The position numbers and the translations under genes were made by a program. A DNA stretch of 64,000 nt from Vescimonas coprocola (lineage in GTDB: Bacteria; Bacillota; Clostridia; Oscillospirales; Oscillospiraceae), in assembly GCF_018408575.1 (NCBI RefSeq), contig NZ_AP023418.1:1702415-1766414 (forward strand). The letters run 5' to 3'. This document shows, in pieces, positions 23,685 to 33,102 of the stretch; position 1 is the stretch's first letter; each line of letters starts with the position of its first letter. Below the pieces are notes generated by a model that searched no databases, was not told the origin of the DNA, and worked only from the letters and a program-made list of their open reading frames with translations.

Positions 23685-24224
23685 TCAGGGCTTATCTGCC
23701 GATGGGCAGTTAGCGGTGCAGCGCTTCCACAGGCCACGCAGCAGCAGATCCTCGTCGCAGACGGCCTCCCGGCGGCACAGGGGCGCCACGAAGCGGCCCA
23801 AGCCACCGGTGAACACCAGTGTGCAGGGACAGCCCAGCAGGAACACCCCTGTATTAGTCAGTGGGGCGGCCAGTGCCGACAGCAGAATGGAAAGTCTCGG
23901 ATACCGTGGGTGCAGCCACCGGCAGCACAGGCCCGCCGCTGCGCCGCAGGCAATGCCCTTGCTCGGCACCGTCACAATGGCCCCTCCCGGATCTGCCGCC
24001 AGAAAGAGACCGGCATCCCCCGACAGAAGCACCACGGCCCCGAATACCAGCCCCAGCCAGCAGCCCATGCCCCAGCCGTACAGGGCGGCGCCCAGCACGA
24101 TGGGAATCAGAACCAGTGAGACGGAAAAGGGGCCGAAACGGATGGCGCTGCCCACAAACTGGAGCACCGCAGCGATGGCGGCAAGGTGTCCGCCTCCTGC
24201 GAGATACTGTGTGGTTTTTTCCAT
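23685..24224 (-). CDS. ECF transporter S component, substrate unknown (179 residues)
   Basis: The protein has about six hydrophobic segments and the layout of energy-coupling-factor substrate-binding (S) subunits, including GAALYGWGMGCWLGLVFGAV and VPSKGIACGAAAGLCCRWL, where conserved Gly/Ala faces contact the coupling module. The start is ATG 24224 (AGAGGAAAG upstream); a frame 15 residues longer has no site. No EcfA or EcfT genes are nearby, so it probably shares a distant module. The ligand, for example a vitamin or nucleobase, is not readable from sequence. Confidence 0.65.
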   Translation of the reverse strand: MEKTTQYLAGGGHLAAIAAVLQFVGSAIRFGPFSVSLVLIPIVLGAALYGWGMGCWLGLVFGAVVLLSGDAGLFLAADPGGAIVTVPSKGIACGAAAGLCCRWLHPRYPRLSILLSALAAPLTNTGVFLLGCPCTLVFTGGLGRFVAPLCRREAVCDEDLLLRGLWKRCTANCPSADKP

Positions 24225-24302
24225 AGGACTTTCCTCTGCTGCCGCTCCGCCGGAGCGGATGCAGCGCATTTCTTTTTGATTTTTATAGGTTGGGTCAGCG
24301 GG

Positions 24303-25967
24303 TCACCGGGCCGCTGCGGGGAAGGTGATGCGGATGACAGTCCCCTCGCCGGGCTTACTGGTGAGGCGGATGTCGCCGTGGTGATACTGCACGGCGTGCT
24401 TCACGATGGAGAGGCCCAGCCCCGTGCCGCCGGAGGCCTTGGAGTGGCTCTTATCCACCCGGTAGAACCGCTCGAACACCCGGCTCTGGTGCTCCGGGGC
24501 GATGCCGATGCCGGTATCCGACACCGTGACGGAGGAGATCCCGTTCTCCGAGGACACCTGCACCTTCACGGTGCCATCCGGGACATTATACTTGATGGCG
24601 TTGTCGCAGAGGTTGAAGATCACCTCATACAGCAGCCGCCGCACGCCGGTGACCGGAGCGTGATCCCCGTCCACCGACAGGGACACCCGCCGCTTGGCGG
24701 CGGCATCCTGTAGATTGGCCACGGCTTCTTGGCTCAGCGCCAGCAGGTCCACCGTCTCCGTGGGCATGGCATCCCCCTCGTCCAGCTGGGACAGGCGGAT
24801 GATATCCTCCACCAGCGTCACCATCCGGGAGGCTTCGTCGTGGATATGGCCCACGAAGCGGGGCATATCCTCCGGCTTCACCATGCCGCTCTGGATCAGC
24901 TCGGCACTGCCCACGATGCCCTGCAGGGGGGTCTTCAGTTCGTGGGAGACATTGGCGGTGAACTCCCGGCGGTTGCGCTCGGCGTACTCCTGCTCTGTCA
25001 CGTCGAAGGCCAGCAGCACTGTACCCACCGTCTCGCCGCCGGACTGGATGCGGCTCATATCCAGCTGATACTCCCGGCCATTACGCTGGCAGCGCAGCTG
25101 GCTGTGGCCCTTCTCACGGGCTGTCTCCATCGCAAGGCACAGCTCATGGCTGCGGTCCACCGTCAGGAAGTCACGGCCCACACAACCCTCGTCCGCCTGA
25201 AAGAGCCTGCAGGCGGCGTGGTTGATGCTGAGCACCGTCCCCTTCTCGTCCAGCAGCACCAGACCCTCCTGCATACTGCCGGTGATCTGGGTGAACTCGT
25301 CGGTCTTTTGCCGCAGGGTCCGCAGTTGGGCGTCGATCTCCTTGTGCTGGTAGTTGATGCGGCTCAGAAGAGGAGCCAGCTCCTCGTAGGCGTCGTTTTC
25401 CAGCGGATGCTCCAAGTCCAGCCGGTTCAAGGGATCCACGATGCGGCGGGACAGGCGCCCGGCCATGAGCCCGGCGAAGATCAACGCCGCCACCAGCACC
25501 ACCAGCATGGGCTGGATCATTCCCAGCGCCAGCATCCCGGCGGTGGCACGGCTGACGGAGATACGCAGCACCGTGCCGTCCGTCAGGCGGCGGGCCACAT
25601 ACAGGGTCTGCTGCAGAAGGGTATCAGAGTAGCGGCTACTTTCGCCGCTGCCGTTTTCCAGCGCCTCCTGCACCTCCTGACGGCCGGCGTGGTTCTCCAT
25701 GGAGGCCACGTCCGTCACCTGCGTATCATACAGCACCCGGCCGTCGGAGGCGATCCACGTCAAGCGGAACCGCTCCGCCGGAAGGCGCTCCAGATAGGCC
25801 GTACCGCCGTTTTCCACGCCGCTGACGGCGAGGCTCAATTCATCCTGTAATTGCTGCTCCTGCACACCGCCGAAGTAGCTGTACAGGCAGCCGGTCATGA
25901 TGACCATGCCCGCCGCCAGCACTACGCCCGCCACCAGCAGAATGGAACGGAAAATTTTTCTTGTCAT
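24303..25967 (-). CDS. phoR: Phosphate-responsive sensor histidine kinase PhoR (554 residues)
   Basis: Two membrane helices (residues 7-32 and 142-168) enclose an extracellular sensor. A PAS domain follows (LVLLDEKGTVLSINHAACRLF, about 240-340). The kinase core has FTANVSHELKTPLQGI with the phosphorylated His, N box FNLCDNAIKYN, G1 DTGIGIAPEHQS and G2 GTGLGLSIV. PhoR phosphorylates PhoB when phosphate is scarce, normally held in check by the Pst-PhoU complex. The ATG overlaps the phoB stop by four bases. The position at the end of pstSCAB-phoU-phoB supports the phosphate assignment. Confidence 0.9.
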   Translation of the reverse strand: MTRKIFRSILLVAGVVLAAGMVIMTGCLYSYFGGVQEQQLQDELSLAVSGVENGGTAYLERLPAERFRLTWIASDGRVLYDTQVTDVASMENHAGRQEVQEALENGSGESSRYSDTLLQQTLYVARRLTDGTVLRISVSRATAGMLALGMIQPMLVVLVAALIFAGLMAGRLSRRIVDPLNRLDLEHPLENDAYEELAPLLSRINYQHKEIDAQLRTLRQKTDEFTQITGSMQEGLVLLDEKGTVLSINHAACRLFQADEGCVGRDFLTVDRSHELCLAMETAREKGHSQLRCQRNGREYQLDMSRIQSGGETVGTVLLAFDVTEQEYAERNRREFTANVSHELKTPLQGIVGSAELIQSGMVKPEDMPRFVGHIHDEASRMVTLVEDIIRLSQLDEGDAMPTETVDLLALSQEAVANLQDAAAKRRVSLSVDGDHAPVTGVRRLLYEVIFNLCDNAIKYNVPDGTVKVQVSSENGISSVTVSDTGIGIAPEHQSRVFERFYRVDKSHSKASGGTGLGLSIVKHAVQYHHGDIRLTSKPGEGTVIRITFPAAAR

Positions 25968-26638
25968 GCGCCTACCTCCAGCCGGTATCCCACATTCCGC
26001 ACGGTCTGGATCATGCTGCCGCAGCTGCCCAGCTTCTGGCGCAGGGTGCGGATGTGCATATCCACCGTCCGGGTCTCGCCGCAGTAATCCATGCCCCAGA
26101 TCTCGTTGAACAGCTGGTCCCGTGTGAAGGCCATGCCCGGATGGGACAGAAACAGCCGCAGCAGCTCAAACTCCTTATAGGTCAGTGTCACTCGCTGACC
26201 CTCCACCGTGACGATGCGCTCCTCCGGGTGCAGTACGATGCCCCCGGCCCGCAGCACCGGCTCCTGCTCCGTCCGGCAGCGCCGCAGCACCGCCTTGACG
26301 CAGGACACCAGCTCCATGACCCCGAAGGGCTTGGCCAGATAATAGTCCGCCCCCAGATCCAGACCCTGTATCTTGTCATACTCTGCGCCCTTGGCGGTAG
26401 CCATCACTACCGGGATGCGGCGCAGGGCCGCCGAGGCCCGCATCCGGCGCAGCAGCTCCATGCCGTCCACGCCGGGCAGCATCACATCCAGCACCACCAG
26501 CTCCGGCTGCTCCTCCGTCTGGAGGGCCTGCCAGAAGGCGGCACCGTCGGCAAAGCCACAGGCCTCGAAGCCGGTGGAACGCAGGGCGTATACTTCGATA
26601 TCCCGGATACTGGCATCGTCCTCTACGCACCAGATCAT
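25964..26638 (-). CDS. phoB: Response regulator PhoB/PhoP (224 residues)
   Basis: The receiver domain has ED at residues 6-7, phosphoacceptor Asp in VVLDVMLPGVDG, the switch Thr in VVMATAKG and Lys in YLAKPFG. The OmpR/PhoB winged helix follows (LTYKEFELLRLFLSHPGMAFTRDQL, RTVDMHIRTLRQKLG). It activates the phosphate regulon by binding Pho boxes such as the one at 30804-30843. ATG 26638 is next to the phoU stop with AAGGAGGG just before it. Firmicutes often name this protein PhoP. Confidence 0.9.
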   Translation of the reverse strand: MIWCVEDDASIRDIEVYALRSTGFEACGFADGAAFWQALQTEEQPELVVLDVMLPGVDGMELLRRMRASAALRRIPVVMATAKGAEYDKIQGLDLGADYYLAKPFGVMELVSCVKAVLRRCRTEQEPVLRAGGIVLHPEERIVTVEGQRVTLTYKEFELLRLFLSHPGMAFTRDQLFNEIWGMDYCGETRTVDMHIRTLRQKLGSCGSMIQTVRNVGYRLEVGA

Positions 26639-26639
26639 G

Positions 26640-27272
26640 CTATCCCTCCTTGTGCGTACCGGTGACGGAGAAAATCACCCACTGGGCGACGTTCACCGCA
26701 TGGTCCCCGATGCGCTCAAAATATTTGGCAATCATCAGCAGGTCCACCGCCCGCTCCCCCTCACCGGGGTCTGTGGTCATGCGGCGGATCAGCGTATGCT
26801 TCACCCTGTCGAACCAGTCATCCACAATATCGTCCTCTGCGATGACTTTTTCCGCCAACATTGTATCATGTTTCACGTAGGCGTCAACACTTTCCGTCAC
26901 CATTTTTATGGTGGAAGCGGCCATATCCCGCAGCAGCTCCTCCCCCTCGTTGACCTGACCACTGATGACGATCTCGGCAATGTCCTCCGCCTGATCCCCG
27001 ATGCGCTCCAGATCCGTGATCATTTTCAGGGCCGCCGAGATCTGCCGCAGATCCCGTGCCACCGGCTGCTGCTGCAAAAGCAGCTTCAGGCACAGGGACT
27101 CGATGTCCCGCTCCTTGCGGTCGATCTCCGTATCCAGCGGGGCCACCTGACGGGCCAGTCTGCCGTCTCCCAGCGATTTAGCCGCCAGAGCGATGCTCTC
27201 CTCGCACAGTGCGCCCATTTCAATGAGCTCCCGCTCCAGCTGGGCCAGCTGTTCATCAAACCGGCTTCTCAT
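26640..27272 (-). CDS. phoU: Phosphate regulon accessory protein PhoU (210 residues)
   Basis: Two copies of the PhoU three-helix repeat are visible, each with the metal-binding ExxxD signature: LERIGDQAEDIAE at about 92 and FERIGDHAVNVAQ at about 190. PhoU links Pst transporter activity to PhoR and limits phosphate uptake. It overlaps the pstB stop by one base and shares a transcript with phoB. Confidence 0.95.
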   Translation of the reverse strand: MRSRFDEQLAQLERELIEMGALCEESIALAAKSLGDGRLARQVAPLDTEIDRKERDIESLCLKLLLQQQPVARDLRQISAALKMITDLERIGDQAEDIAEIVISGQVNEGEELLRDMAASTIKMVTESVDAYVKHDTMLAEKVIAEDDIVDDWFDRVKHTLIRRMTTDPGEGERAVDLLMIAKYFERIGDHAVNVAQWVIFSVTGTHKEG

Positions 27273-28027
27273 TATCCGAACCTCCCCGTGATGTAGTCCT
27301 CTGTCCGCTTCTCCGCCGGGGCGGAGAACACCTGCTCCGTAGCGCCGTACTCCACCAGCTCACCCAGCAGGAAGAAGGCCGTGCGGTCGGAGATACGCAC
27401 CGCCTGCTGCATATTGTGGGTGACGATGACGATGGTATAGCGCTCCTTCAGTTCCATGGTCAGCTCCTCGATGCGGGAGGTGGAGATGGGGTCCAGTGCG
27501 CTGGTGGGTTCGTCCATCAGCAGCACCGCCGGCTCCACCGCCAGCGCCCGTGCGATACACAGGCGCTGCTGCTGGCCGCCGGAAAGGCCCAGCGCATTCT
27601 TCTTCAGCCGGTCCTTTACCTCGTCCCAGATGGCGGCGCCCCGCAGGGAGCGCTCCACCAGCTCGTCCAGCCTGGCCTTGCTGCGGATGCCGTGGGTCCG
27701 GGGGCCGTAGGCGATGTTGTCATAGATGCTCATGGGGAAGGGATTGGGTTTTTGAAACACCATACCGATCTCACGGCGCAGGCGGCACACGTCCGTCCCC
27801 GGCGCATAGATATCCTCGCCCCGATAGCGGACCTCGCCGGTGATCTTCACCCCCGGCACCAGATCGTTCATGCGGTTCATGGTTTTCAGAAATGTGGACT
27901 TGCCGCAGCCGGAGGGACCGATAAAGGCGGTGATGCTTTTCTCCGGGATGTCCATGGAGACGCTGTGCAGCGCCTGATGAGCGCCGTACCACAGGTCCAG
28001 ATCCTTCACTTGCAGAATAGGGTCCAT
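27272..28027 (-). CDS. pstB: Phosphate ABC transporter ATPase PstB (251 residues)
   Basis: Walker [11 protein letters not shown]-loop [11 protein letters not shown], signature [15 protein letters not shown], Walker [13 protein letters not shown] and His switch VTHNMQQA are all intact. [18 protein letters not shown] is distinctive of PstB. It powers phosphate import through PstA and PstC. ATG 28027 follows AAGGAAGTG, six bases after the pstA stop. Confidence 0.95.
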   Translation of the reverse strand: MDPILQVKDLDLWYGAHQALHSVSMDIPEKSITAFIGPSGCGKSTFLKTMNRMNDLVPGVKITGEVRYRGEDIYAPGTDVCRLRREIGMVFQKPNPFPMSIYDNIAYGPRTHGIRSKARLDELVERSLRGAAIWDEVKDRLKKNALGLSGGQQQRLCIARALAVEPAVLLMDEPTSALDPISTSRIEELTMELKERYTIVIVTHNMQQAVRISDRTAFFLLGELVEYGATEQVFSAPAEKRTEDYITGRFG

Positions 28028-28033
28028 TGTCGT

Positions 28034-28885
28034 TCACTTCCTTTTCAGCTTCCGCCCGATGATCCCGGCGGTGAGGTTAATGAGCAGGGTCAGCACCATG
28101 AGGATGGTGGCAATGGAGAAGGCCAGCGCCGTCTCCCCTCCCTCGGTGGCGTAGACGTACAGAGCCACCGTCAGGGTGGCGGAGGAGGTGTGCAGGGAGT
28201 CGAAGAGACTCACCAGCGCCATGCCGAAGCCTGCCGTATACAGCAGGGCGGCGCTCTCCCCCACGATGCGGCCGATGGCCAGAATACAGCCGGTGACGAT
28301 GCCGTCCACCGCTCCCGGCAGCACCACCGTGCGGACCATGTGCCATTTGCCGGCACCCAGCGCCAGCGCCCCCTCCCGGTAGGACTGGGGGACGGTCTTC
28401 AGGCTCTCCTGCGTGGTGCGGATGATGGTGGGCAGGATCATCATCACCAGCGTCAGGCCGCCGGCCAGAATTCCCGCCTGAAGGCCCAGCTTCTGCACGA
28501 ACAGCATCATGCCCACCAGTCCGAAGATGATGGAGGGAATACCCGTCAGGGTCTCGGCGGCGAACTCGATGATGCGGACCAGCCACCCGCTGGCGGCATA
28601 CTCCGTCAGGTAGATGGCGGCACCCACGCCCAGCGGCAGCACCACCACCATGGCCACAAGAATGATATACAGCGTATTCAATAGGTTGGGCAGGATGCCC
28701 ACGGTATTGCGGATATAACTGGTCTGGCCGGAGATCAGCTGCCAGCTGAGGCCCGGCACGCCACGATAAAAGATATAGCCGATGAGAAAGATCAGCAGGG
28801 CGCAGGTCAGTCCGGCGCACAGCCACACCAGCCCCCGCATCCCGCCGTTATACAGTCTCCGGCGAAGCGTCCATTGCTGCTTCAT
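28034..28885 (-). CDS. pstA: Phosphate ABC transporter permease PstA (283 residues)
   Basis: Six membrane segments and the permease EAA-like loop (SLKTVPQSYREGALALGAGKW) that contacts PstB are seen, plus GRIVGESAALLYTAG near the C-terminus, typical of PstA. It forms the channel with PstC. Ribosome site AAGGAGGAC precedes ATG 28885. Order pstS-pstC-pstA-pstB is standard. Confidence 0.95.
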   Translation of the reverse strand: MKQQWTLRRRLYNGGMRGLVWLCAGLTCALLIFLIGYIFYRGVPGLSWQLISGQTSYIRNTVGILPNLLNTLYIILVAMVVVLPLGVGAAIYLTEYAASGWLVRIIEFAAETLTGIPSIIFGLVGMMLFVQKLGLQAGILAGGLTLVMMILPTIIRTTQESLKTVPQSYREGALALGAGKWHMVRTVVLPGAVDGIVTGCILAIGRIVGESAALLYTAGFGMALVSLFDSLHTSSATLTVALYVYATEGGETALAFSIATILMVLTLLINLTAGIIGRKLKRK

Positions 28886-28888
28886 GGT

Positions 28889-29791
28889 TCAGTCCTCCTT
28901 CCTGCGTTTGATGCAGACATTCAGCAGGACGTTAATGAGCATGATGAACAGAAACAGCACCAGCCCGATGGAAAACAGCGCCTGCTGATACAGGCTCCCC
29001 ACGGCGGCATCGGACATTCCGGAGATGATGCCGGTGGTGAGGAAGCGCACCGAGGTGAAAAGCCCCGGCATATTGGCCACGTTTCCGGCCACCATGATGA
29101 TGGCCATGGCCTCTCCGATGGCACGGCCTACGCCCAGCACCACCGCCGCCGCTACGCCGCTGCGGGCAGCGGGCAGGCTCACCCGGAAATAGGTCTCCGT
29201 CTCCGTGGCGCCCAGTGCCAGACTGGCCTCCTCATACTCCCTCGGCACGGCCTGAAGGGCCGTCTCCGCCACGTTGATGATGGAGGGCAGCACCATGACC
29301 GTCAGCACCAGAATGGCCGCCAGCAGGCAGGCCCCGGAGCCAAGACCGAAGGCACGGCGGATGGCGGGGACCAGTACGATCATGCCCACCAGACCGTACA
29401 CCACCGACGGGATGCCCGCCAGCAGCTGCACCGCCGTGCGGATCACCGCCGCCAGACGGGGCGGGGCCGCTTTGGCCAGAAAGATGGCGGTCATCAGACC
29501 CACCGGCACCCCCAGCAGCAGCGCTCCCGCCGTGCCGTAGACAGAGGTGAGGAGGAAGGGCAGAATGCCGAATTGCGGGCCGGTGGTGGCGTTGGTAGGC
29601 GCCCACACCTTGCCGAAGAGGAATTTGGTCAGTCCGATCTCCCGGATAGCCGGCAGACCGGAGATCACCAGATACACGCTGATGCACAGCACGAAGCCCA
29701 CCGCCACGATGCCGCACAGCAGGAAGATCAGGTGGATGGCCTGCTCCATGGCCCTGCGGGTGCGGAGGCTTTTGCCTGCTGTCCGCTTCAT
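28889..29791 (-). CDS. pstC: Phosphate ABC transporter permease PstC (300 residues)
   Basis: Six membrane segments with the coupling loop ALQAVPREYEEASLALGATET and GVGRAIGEAMAIIMVAGNV, typical of PstC. The N-terminal SLRTRRAMEQAIHLIF is a common start for this subunit. It pairs with PstA. Start ATG 29791 has AAAGGAGAA before it. A hairpin separates it from pstS, which often makes pstS the more abundant product. Confidence 0.95.
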   Translation of the reverse strand: MKRTAGKSLRTRRAMEQAIHLIFLLCGIVAVGFVLCISVYLVISGLPAIREIGLTKFLFGKVWAPTNATTGPQFGILPFLLTSVYGTAGALLLGVPVGLMTAIFLAKAAPPRLAAVIRTAVQLLAGIPSVVYGLVGMIVLVPAIRRAFGLGSGACLLAAILVLTVMVLPSIINVAETALQAVPREYEEASLALGATETETYFRVSLPAARSGVAAAVVLGVGRAIGEAMAIIMVAGNVANMPGLFTSVRFLTTGIISGMSDAAVGSLYQQALFSIGLVLFLFIMLINVLLNVCIKRRKED

Positions 29792-29814
29792 AGAGTTCTC
29801 CTTTCTCGATGACG

Positions 29815-29855
29815 GGGAAGCCCCCTCACCCGCCGCAGCAGATGAGGGCCTCCCG
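29815..29855 (-). terminator. Hairpin between pstS and pstC
   Basis: CCCTCA / TGAGGG with a flanking GGGA/TCCC pair and no T run. More likely an mRNA stabiliser or partial terminator than a full stop. Confidence 0.5.
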
Positions 29856-29863
29856 ATTCGTTT

Positions 29864-30733
29864 TTACTTGGCGGTAGGCACGGCACCCGCATTCTGAATG
29901 AGGGAGGCAGCGTCCTTGGAGGTGGCGAAGTCGAAGAAGGCCTGCGCCGCCGGGGACAGGGCCGTGCCGTCCTTGGTCACCAGCACGAAGGGCCGCTGAA
30001 TGGCGTAGCTGCCGTCCAGCACAGCGGCCTCGGTGCAGGCCACACCGCCTACGGTGACGGCCTTCACGGTGTCCTTGCCCTCCACAGCGGAGAGGGAGGC
30101 ATAGCCGATGGCGTTGGGGTTGCCGGCCACGGCCTCGATGACGCCGCCGGTAGAGGTCAGCTCCTGATCCAGCTTGCAGGAGTCCTTGGTCCCGGTGATG
30201 GACTCAAAGCCGTCACGGGTACCGCTGCCGGACTCACGGCCGATGCAGGAGATGGCGCCGGGGTCGCCGCCCACCTGACTCCAGTCGGTGATCTCACCGG
30301 TGAAGATCTTGGCGATCTGCTCCACGGTCAGGTCCGTGACCTTGCTCTGGGCATTGACAATGACGGCGATGCCGTCCAGGGCGATGACCGTCTCGGTCAG
30401 GCCGTCGGCCTTCTCCTCGTCCTTCAGGCTGCGGGAGGCCAGACCGATGTCCGCCGTGCCGTTCTTCACGGCCTCGATGCCGGAGCCGGAGCCGGTGGGA
30501 TCATAGGTGACGGTGACGTTCTTGTGGTCCGTCATGAACTGCTCCCGCAAAGCGCCGATGACCTTGTCCATGGAGGTGGAGCCGTTGGTGGCCACGGAAC
30601 CGCTGAGCTCGGTGGTCTGATTATTGTTAGGGGTGTTGTTGTCGTTGGTGCTGCCGCTGTTTTTGCTGCCGCAGCCGGCCAGAAGGGCCATGACCATAAC
30701 GGCGGCCAGCAGGATACTGATGATCTTTTTCAT
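29864..30733 (-). CDS. pstS: Phosphate-binding lipoprotein PstS (289 residues)
   Basis: A lipoprotein signal with LLAGC at residues 17-21 is followed by an Asn/Thr-rich linker and the phosphate-binding fold. SVATNGSTSMDKV, YDPTGSGSGIEAVKNG and GRESGSGTRDGFES are the anion-binding loops. It captures phosphate outside the cell. ATG 30733 follows AAAGGAGAT. The promoter region carries TTTACA repeats of a Pho box. Confidence 0.95.
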   Translation of the reverse strand: MKKIISILLAAVMVMALLAGCGSKNSGSTNDNNTPNNNQTTELSGSVATNGSTSMDKVIGALREQFMTDHKNVTVTYDPTGSGSGIEAVKNGTADIGLASRSLKDEEKADGLTETVIALDGIAVIVNAQSKVTDLTVEQIAKIFTGEITDWSQVGGDPGAISCIGRESGSGTRDGFESITGTKDSCKLDQELTSTGGVIEAVAGNPNAIGYASLSAVEGKDTVKAVTVGGVACTEAAVLDGSYAIQRPFVLVTKDGTALSPAAQAFFDFATSKDAASLIQNAGAVPTAK

Positions 30734-30788
30734 ATGAAGATCTCCTTTCGTTTTTCATGTTTGGACTTGCTTTCTTGCTACAGTCCCC

Positions 30789-30843
30789 ATGATAAAAGGG
30801 CGGTGTAAAGGGCAAAAGTCTCCTCGTGTAAAGTCCGTGTAAA
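30789..30843 (-). promoter_or_regulatory. Pho box and -10 of the pst operon
   Basis: On the minus strand TTTACA occurs at 30838-30843, 30827-30832 and 30804-30809, that is 11 and 23 bases apart, followed nine bases later by TATCAT (30789-30794). The spacing fits PhoB/PhoP direct repeats of two half-sites plus a displaced one. Confidence 0.65.
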
Positions 30844-30874
30844 AAAGCGGCCGAGGGGGATCTTCCCGGCAAAA

Positions 30875-30915
30875 AGAAGGAGCGCCGGAAAAGGCAAAGG
30901 CTTTTCCGGCGCTCC
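30875..30915 (-). terminator. Terminator after the DMT exporter
   Basis: 15-bp perfect stem (GGAGCGCCGGAAAAG) with 7-base loop; minus strand continues TTCTTTTTGCC. Confidence 0.9.
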
Positions 30916-30957
30916 TCCCAACGAAAGGACACCTAATGGTATATAGTTTATGATATC

Positions 30958-31863
30958 TCAGGCCCGGCGCACGGCGGGGACGGCATGACGGGGCAGCAGG
31001 GTGATGCCCTTCTTCTCCGCCAGCTGCCACAGCTGCGGTACCAGCAGGCTCAGCAGGATCAGGGCGATGCCGCACATTCCCATGACGCTGATGTGCTCCC
31101 GCAGCACGGCGGCACCCAGCAGGGTGGCGCAGGCGGGGCTCAGAGCGCAGAACAAGCCTGCACGCTGGGCGGTGGTGTGGCTCTGGGCCACAGGCTGGAG
31201 GGTGAAGCCGAAGCCGGTGCAGATGACGGCAAGGCCGGCGATCATCAGCCACTGGGTACCGGACTGGGGCAGGTGGGGTGCCTCGAACACGAAGGAGGAC
31301 ACCAGCGCCAGCAGGCCCAGCGTACCCACCTGAACGATGCCCAGGGTCAGGGGATCGTCCTCGTGGGAGAAGCGGTCGGTGGTGATGATGGCTGCGGCGT
31401 ACAGCACGGCGGCCATGACCGCCAGCACCATACCGGGGGTGAAGCCGCCGGACTGGCCGGTCAGCAGTGCCACGCCGCCGATGGCCACCAGTGCGCTGAC
31501 GGCGGTGACGGCCTTGGGCAGCTTATGCCGCAGCACGGCCTCCGCCATGGGCACAAGAATGATGGCGGTATTCTCCAGCAGGGAGACGGTGGAGGAGGGG
31601 GTGCTCTTGAGCCCCGTCAGCTCCGTGGAGAGCATCAGGAAGAACAGAGCGCCCATGGTGGCGCCACGCACCAGCGTATGGCGCTTGATGTGGCGCAGGC
31701 GCTTGAAAAACACCACCGCCAGCAGCACAAAGGCCATCAAAAACCGGGCCGCCAGCAGGTTGAAGATCCCCATGCCGTTCATGGCGATCTTGCTGAACAG
31801 AAGGGACGTAGCCCGTGCTGCGATAACTGCCGCCAAAAGGATCTCCGCTTTTTTCTGAGTCAT
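30958..31863 (-). CDS. EamA/DMT-family transporter (301 residues)
   Basis: Ten predicted membrane segments in two EamA repeats (residues 5-135 and 140-285) mark a drug/metabolite transporter superfamily exporter. Typical pieces are AARFLMAFVLLAVVFFKRLR and LSPACATLLGAAVLREHIS. Substrates of this family range from amino acids to dyes, so none is assigned. It is divergent from a LysR regulator at 32013, which probably controls it. ATG 31863 has GGAGGAAC upstream. Confidence 0.85.
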   Translation of the reverse strand: MTQKKAEILLAAVIAARATSLLFSKIAMNGMGIFNLLAARFLMAFVLLAVVFFKRLRHIKRHTLVRGATMGALFFLMLSTELTGLKSTPSSTVSLLENTAIILVPMAEAVLRHKLPKAVTAVSALVAIGGVALLTGQSGGFTPGMVLAVMAAVLYAAAIITTDRFSHEDDPLTLGIVQVGTLGLLALVSSFVFEAPHLPQSGTQWLMIAGLAVICTGFGFTLQPVAQSHTTAQRAGLFCALSPACATLLGAAVLREHISVMGMCGIALILLSLLVPQLWQLAEKKGITLLPRHAVPAVRRA

Positions 31864-31921
31864 GATGCCTGTTCCTCCGAAGGTTTCTGTCCGTTCTTAA
31901 TCGGGGGTTTCTCTCCTACCC

Positions 31922-31996
31922 TTGACAGAGTATAGCACTTGGTGTATCCTTGCGTAAAGCGATACTATTTCAAATTTTGTTTGACAAAATGTCAAA
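31922..31996. promoter_or_regulatory. Divergent promoter region of the DMT exporter and LysR genes
   Basis: Plus strand TTGACA (31922-31927), 17-base spacer, TATCCT (31945-31950). Minus strand TATACT -10 at 31929-31934 with TTTACG 18 bases before. An inverted repeat TTTGAC-AAAAT-GTCAAA at 31980-31996 overlaps the LysR leader and could be a LysR site or a mRNA hairpin. Confidence 0.55.
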
Positions 31997-32012
31997 GAAG
32001 GAGCGAAATTTC

Positions 32013-32891
32013 ATGGACACCGAAAAATGCCGGGTTTTGCTCACTGTACTCCACGAGAGAAGTCTGTCCGCTGCCGCCGAGGCGCTGGGCTACACCCCCT
32101 CCGGTGTCAGCCGGTTGGTGGACAGTCTGGAGCGGGAGACGGGCTTTCCCCTGCTGCACCGGGGGCGGGGCGGGGTATCCGCCACACGGGCCTGTCAGGA
32201 GCTGCTGCCGCTGATGCGGCGGATGGCGGAGCTGGACGAGCAGTACCAGCAGCTGGCCCACCGGATCCAGGGGCTGGATGTGGGCCGGGTGGTGGCCGGC
32301 ACCAATTACGCCGCCTTCTACCCGTGGCTGTCGGAGGTCATTGCCGGGTTCCATCACGCTTATCCCGGCATCCGGGTGGAACTGCGGGAGGGCAGCTCTA
32401 CTCAGCTGGGGGAGCTGGTGGATCACCGGCGGGCGGACTTCTGCCTTATCAGCCAGCGGCCGGGGCGGCACGAATGGGTGCCGCTGAAGGACGACCAGCT
32501 GATGGCCATTCTCCCCCCTACCCACCCGCTGGTGGAGGCGGACCGCTTCCCCGTGGAGCGGCTGCGGCAGGAGCCCTTCATCGAGTTTCTGCCGGGGCAG
32601 GAGACAGATAACTCCCGGATGCTCCAGCAGCTGCAGATCCGGCCTAAGGTCCGCTTCGCAACCAGCGACAGCCGGGCCGCCATTGCCATGGTGCGGGCGG
32701 GGCTGGGCATCACCTTATTAAACGATATTCTCACCGCCGATCTGGCGGACGGGGTGGCGGTGCTGCCGCTGGACCCGCCCCAGTCGGTGCATCTGGGCAT
32801 CGCCCTGCCGGAGGAGGAGCACGTCTCCCCCGCCGCCAAGCGGTTCATCACCTATGCTCTGGACCGGCTGCCGGAGCTGGATGTCCTATAG
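32013..32891 (+). CDS. LysR-family transcriptional regulator (292 residues)
   Basis: The N-terminal winged helix-turn-helix (residues 1-60) has SLSAAAEALGYTPSGVSRLV as its recognition part. The rest is a two-lobed effector domain. The start ATG 32013 follows GAAGGAGCG; a frame 21 residues longer overlaps the promoter. It is divergent from the EamA exporter, which is the natural target. The effector cannot be told. A strong terminator follows at 32982. Confidence 0.85.
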   Translation: MDTEKCRVLLTVLHERSLSAAAEALGYTPSGVSRLVDSLERETGFPLLHRGRGGVSATRACQELLPLMRRMAELDEQYQQLAHRIQGLDVGRVVAGTNYAAFYPWLSEVIAGFHHAYPGIRVELREGSSTQLGELVDHRRADFCLISQRPGRHEWVPLKDDQLMAILPPTHPLVEADRFPVERLRQEPFIEFLPGQETDNSRMLQQLQIRPKVRFATSDSRAAIAMVRAGLGITLLNDILTADLADGVAVLPLDPPQSVHLGIALPEEEHVSPAAKRFITYALDRLPELDVL

Positions 32892-32981
32892 GTACTTCGA
32901 TACCAGACAGGGCGTCCAAAAGTGACAAAAATGTTAGTCAGTTATACAAACCATCCATTTTTGTGTGGATTTTCTGTGAAA

Positions 32982-33024
32982 AGCCTGAAAATTCCCTTCT
33001 TTCAGGGAATTTTCAGGCTCTTTT
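32982..33024 (+). terminator. Terminator after lysR
   Basis: 15-bp perfect stem (AGCCTGAAAATTCCC) with an 8-base loop, then CTTTTG. Confidence 0.9.
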
Positions 33025-33102
33025 GCCGCCGGTCTGCGGCAGACGTTGATTTTTCTTAGTACAGCCGGACGGACATTCCTCATAAACCGACTGCTTCTCC
33101 CG

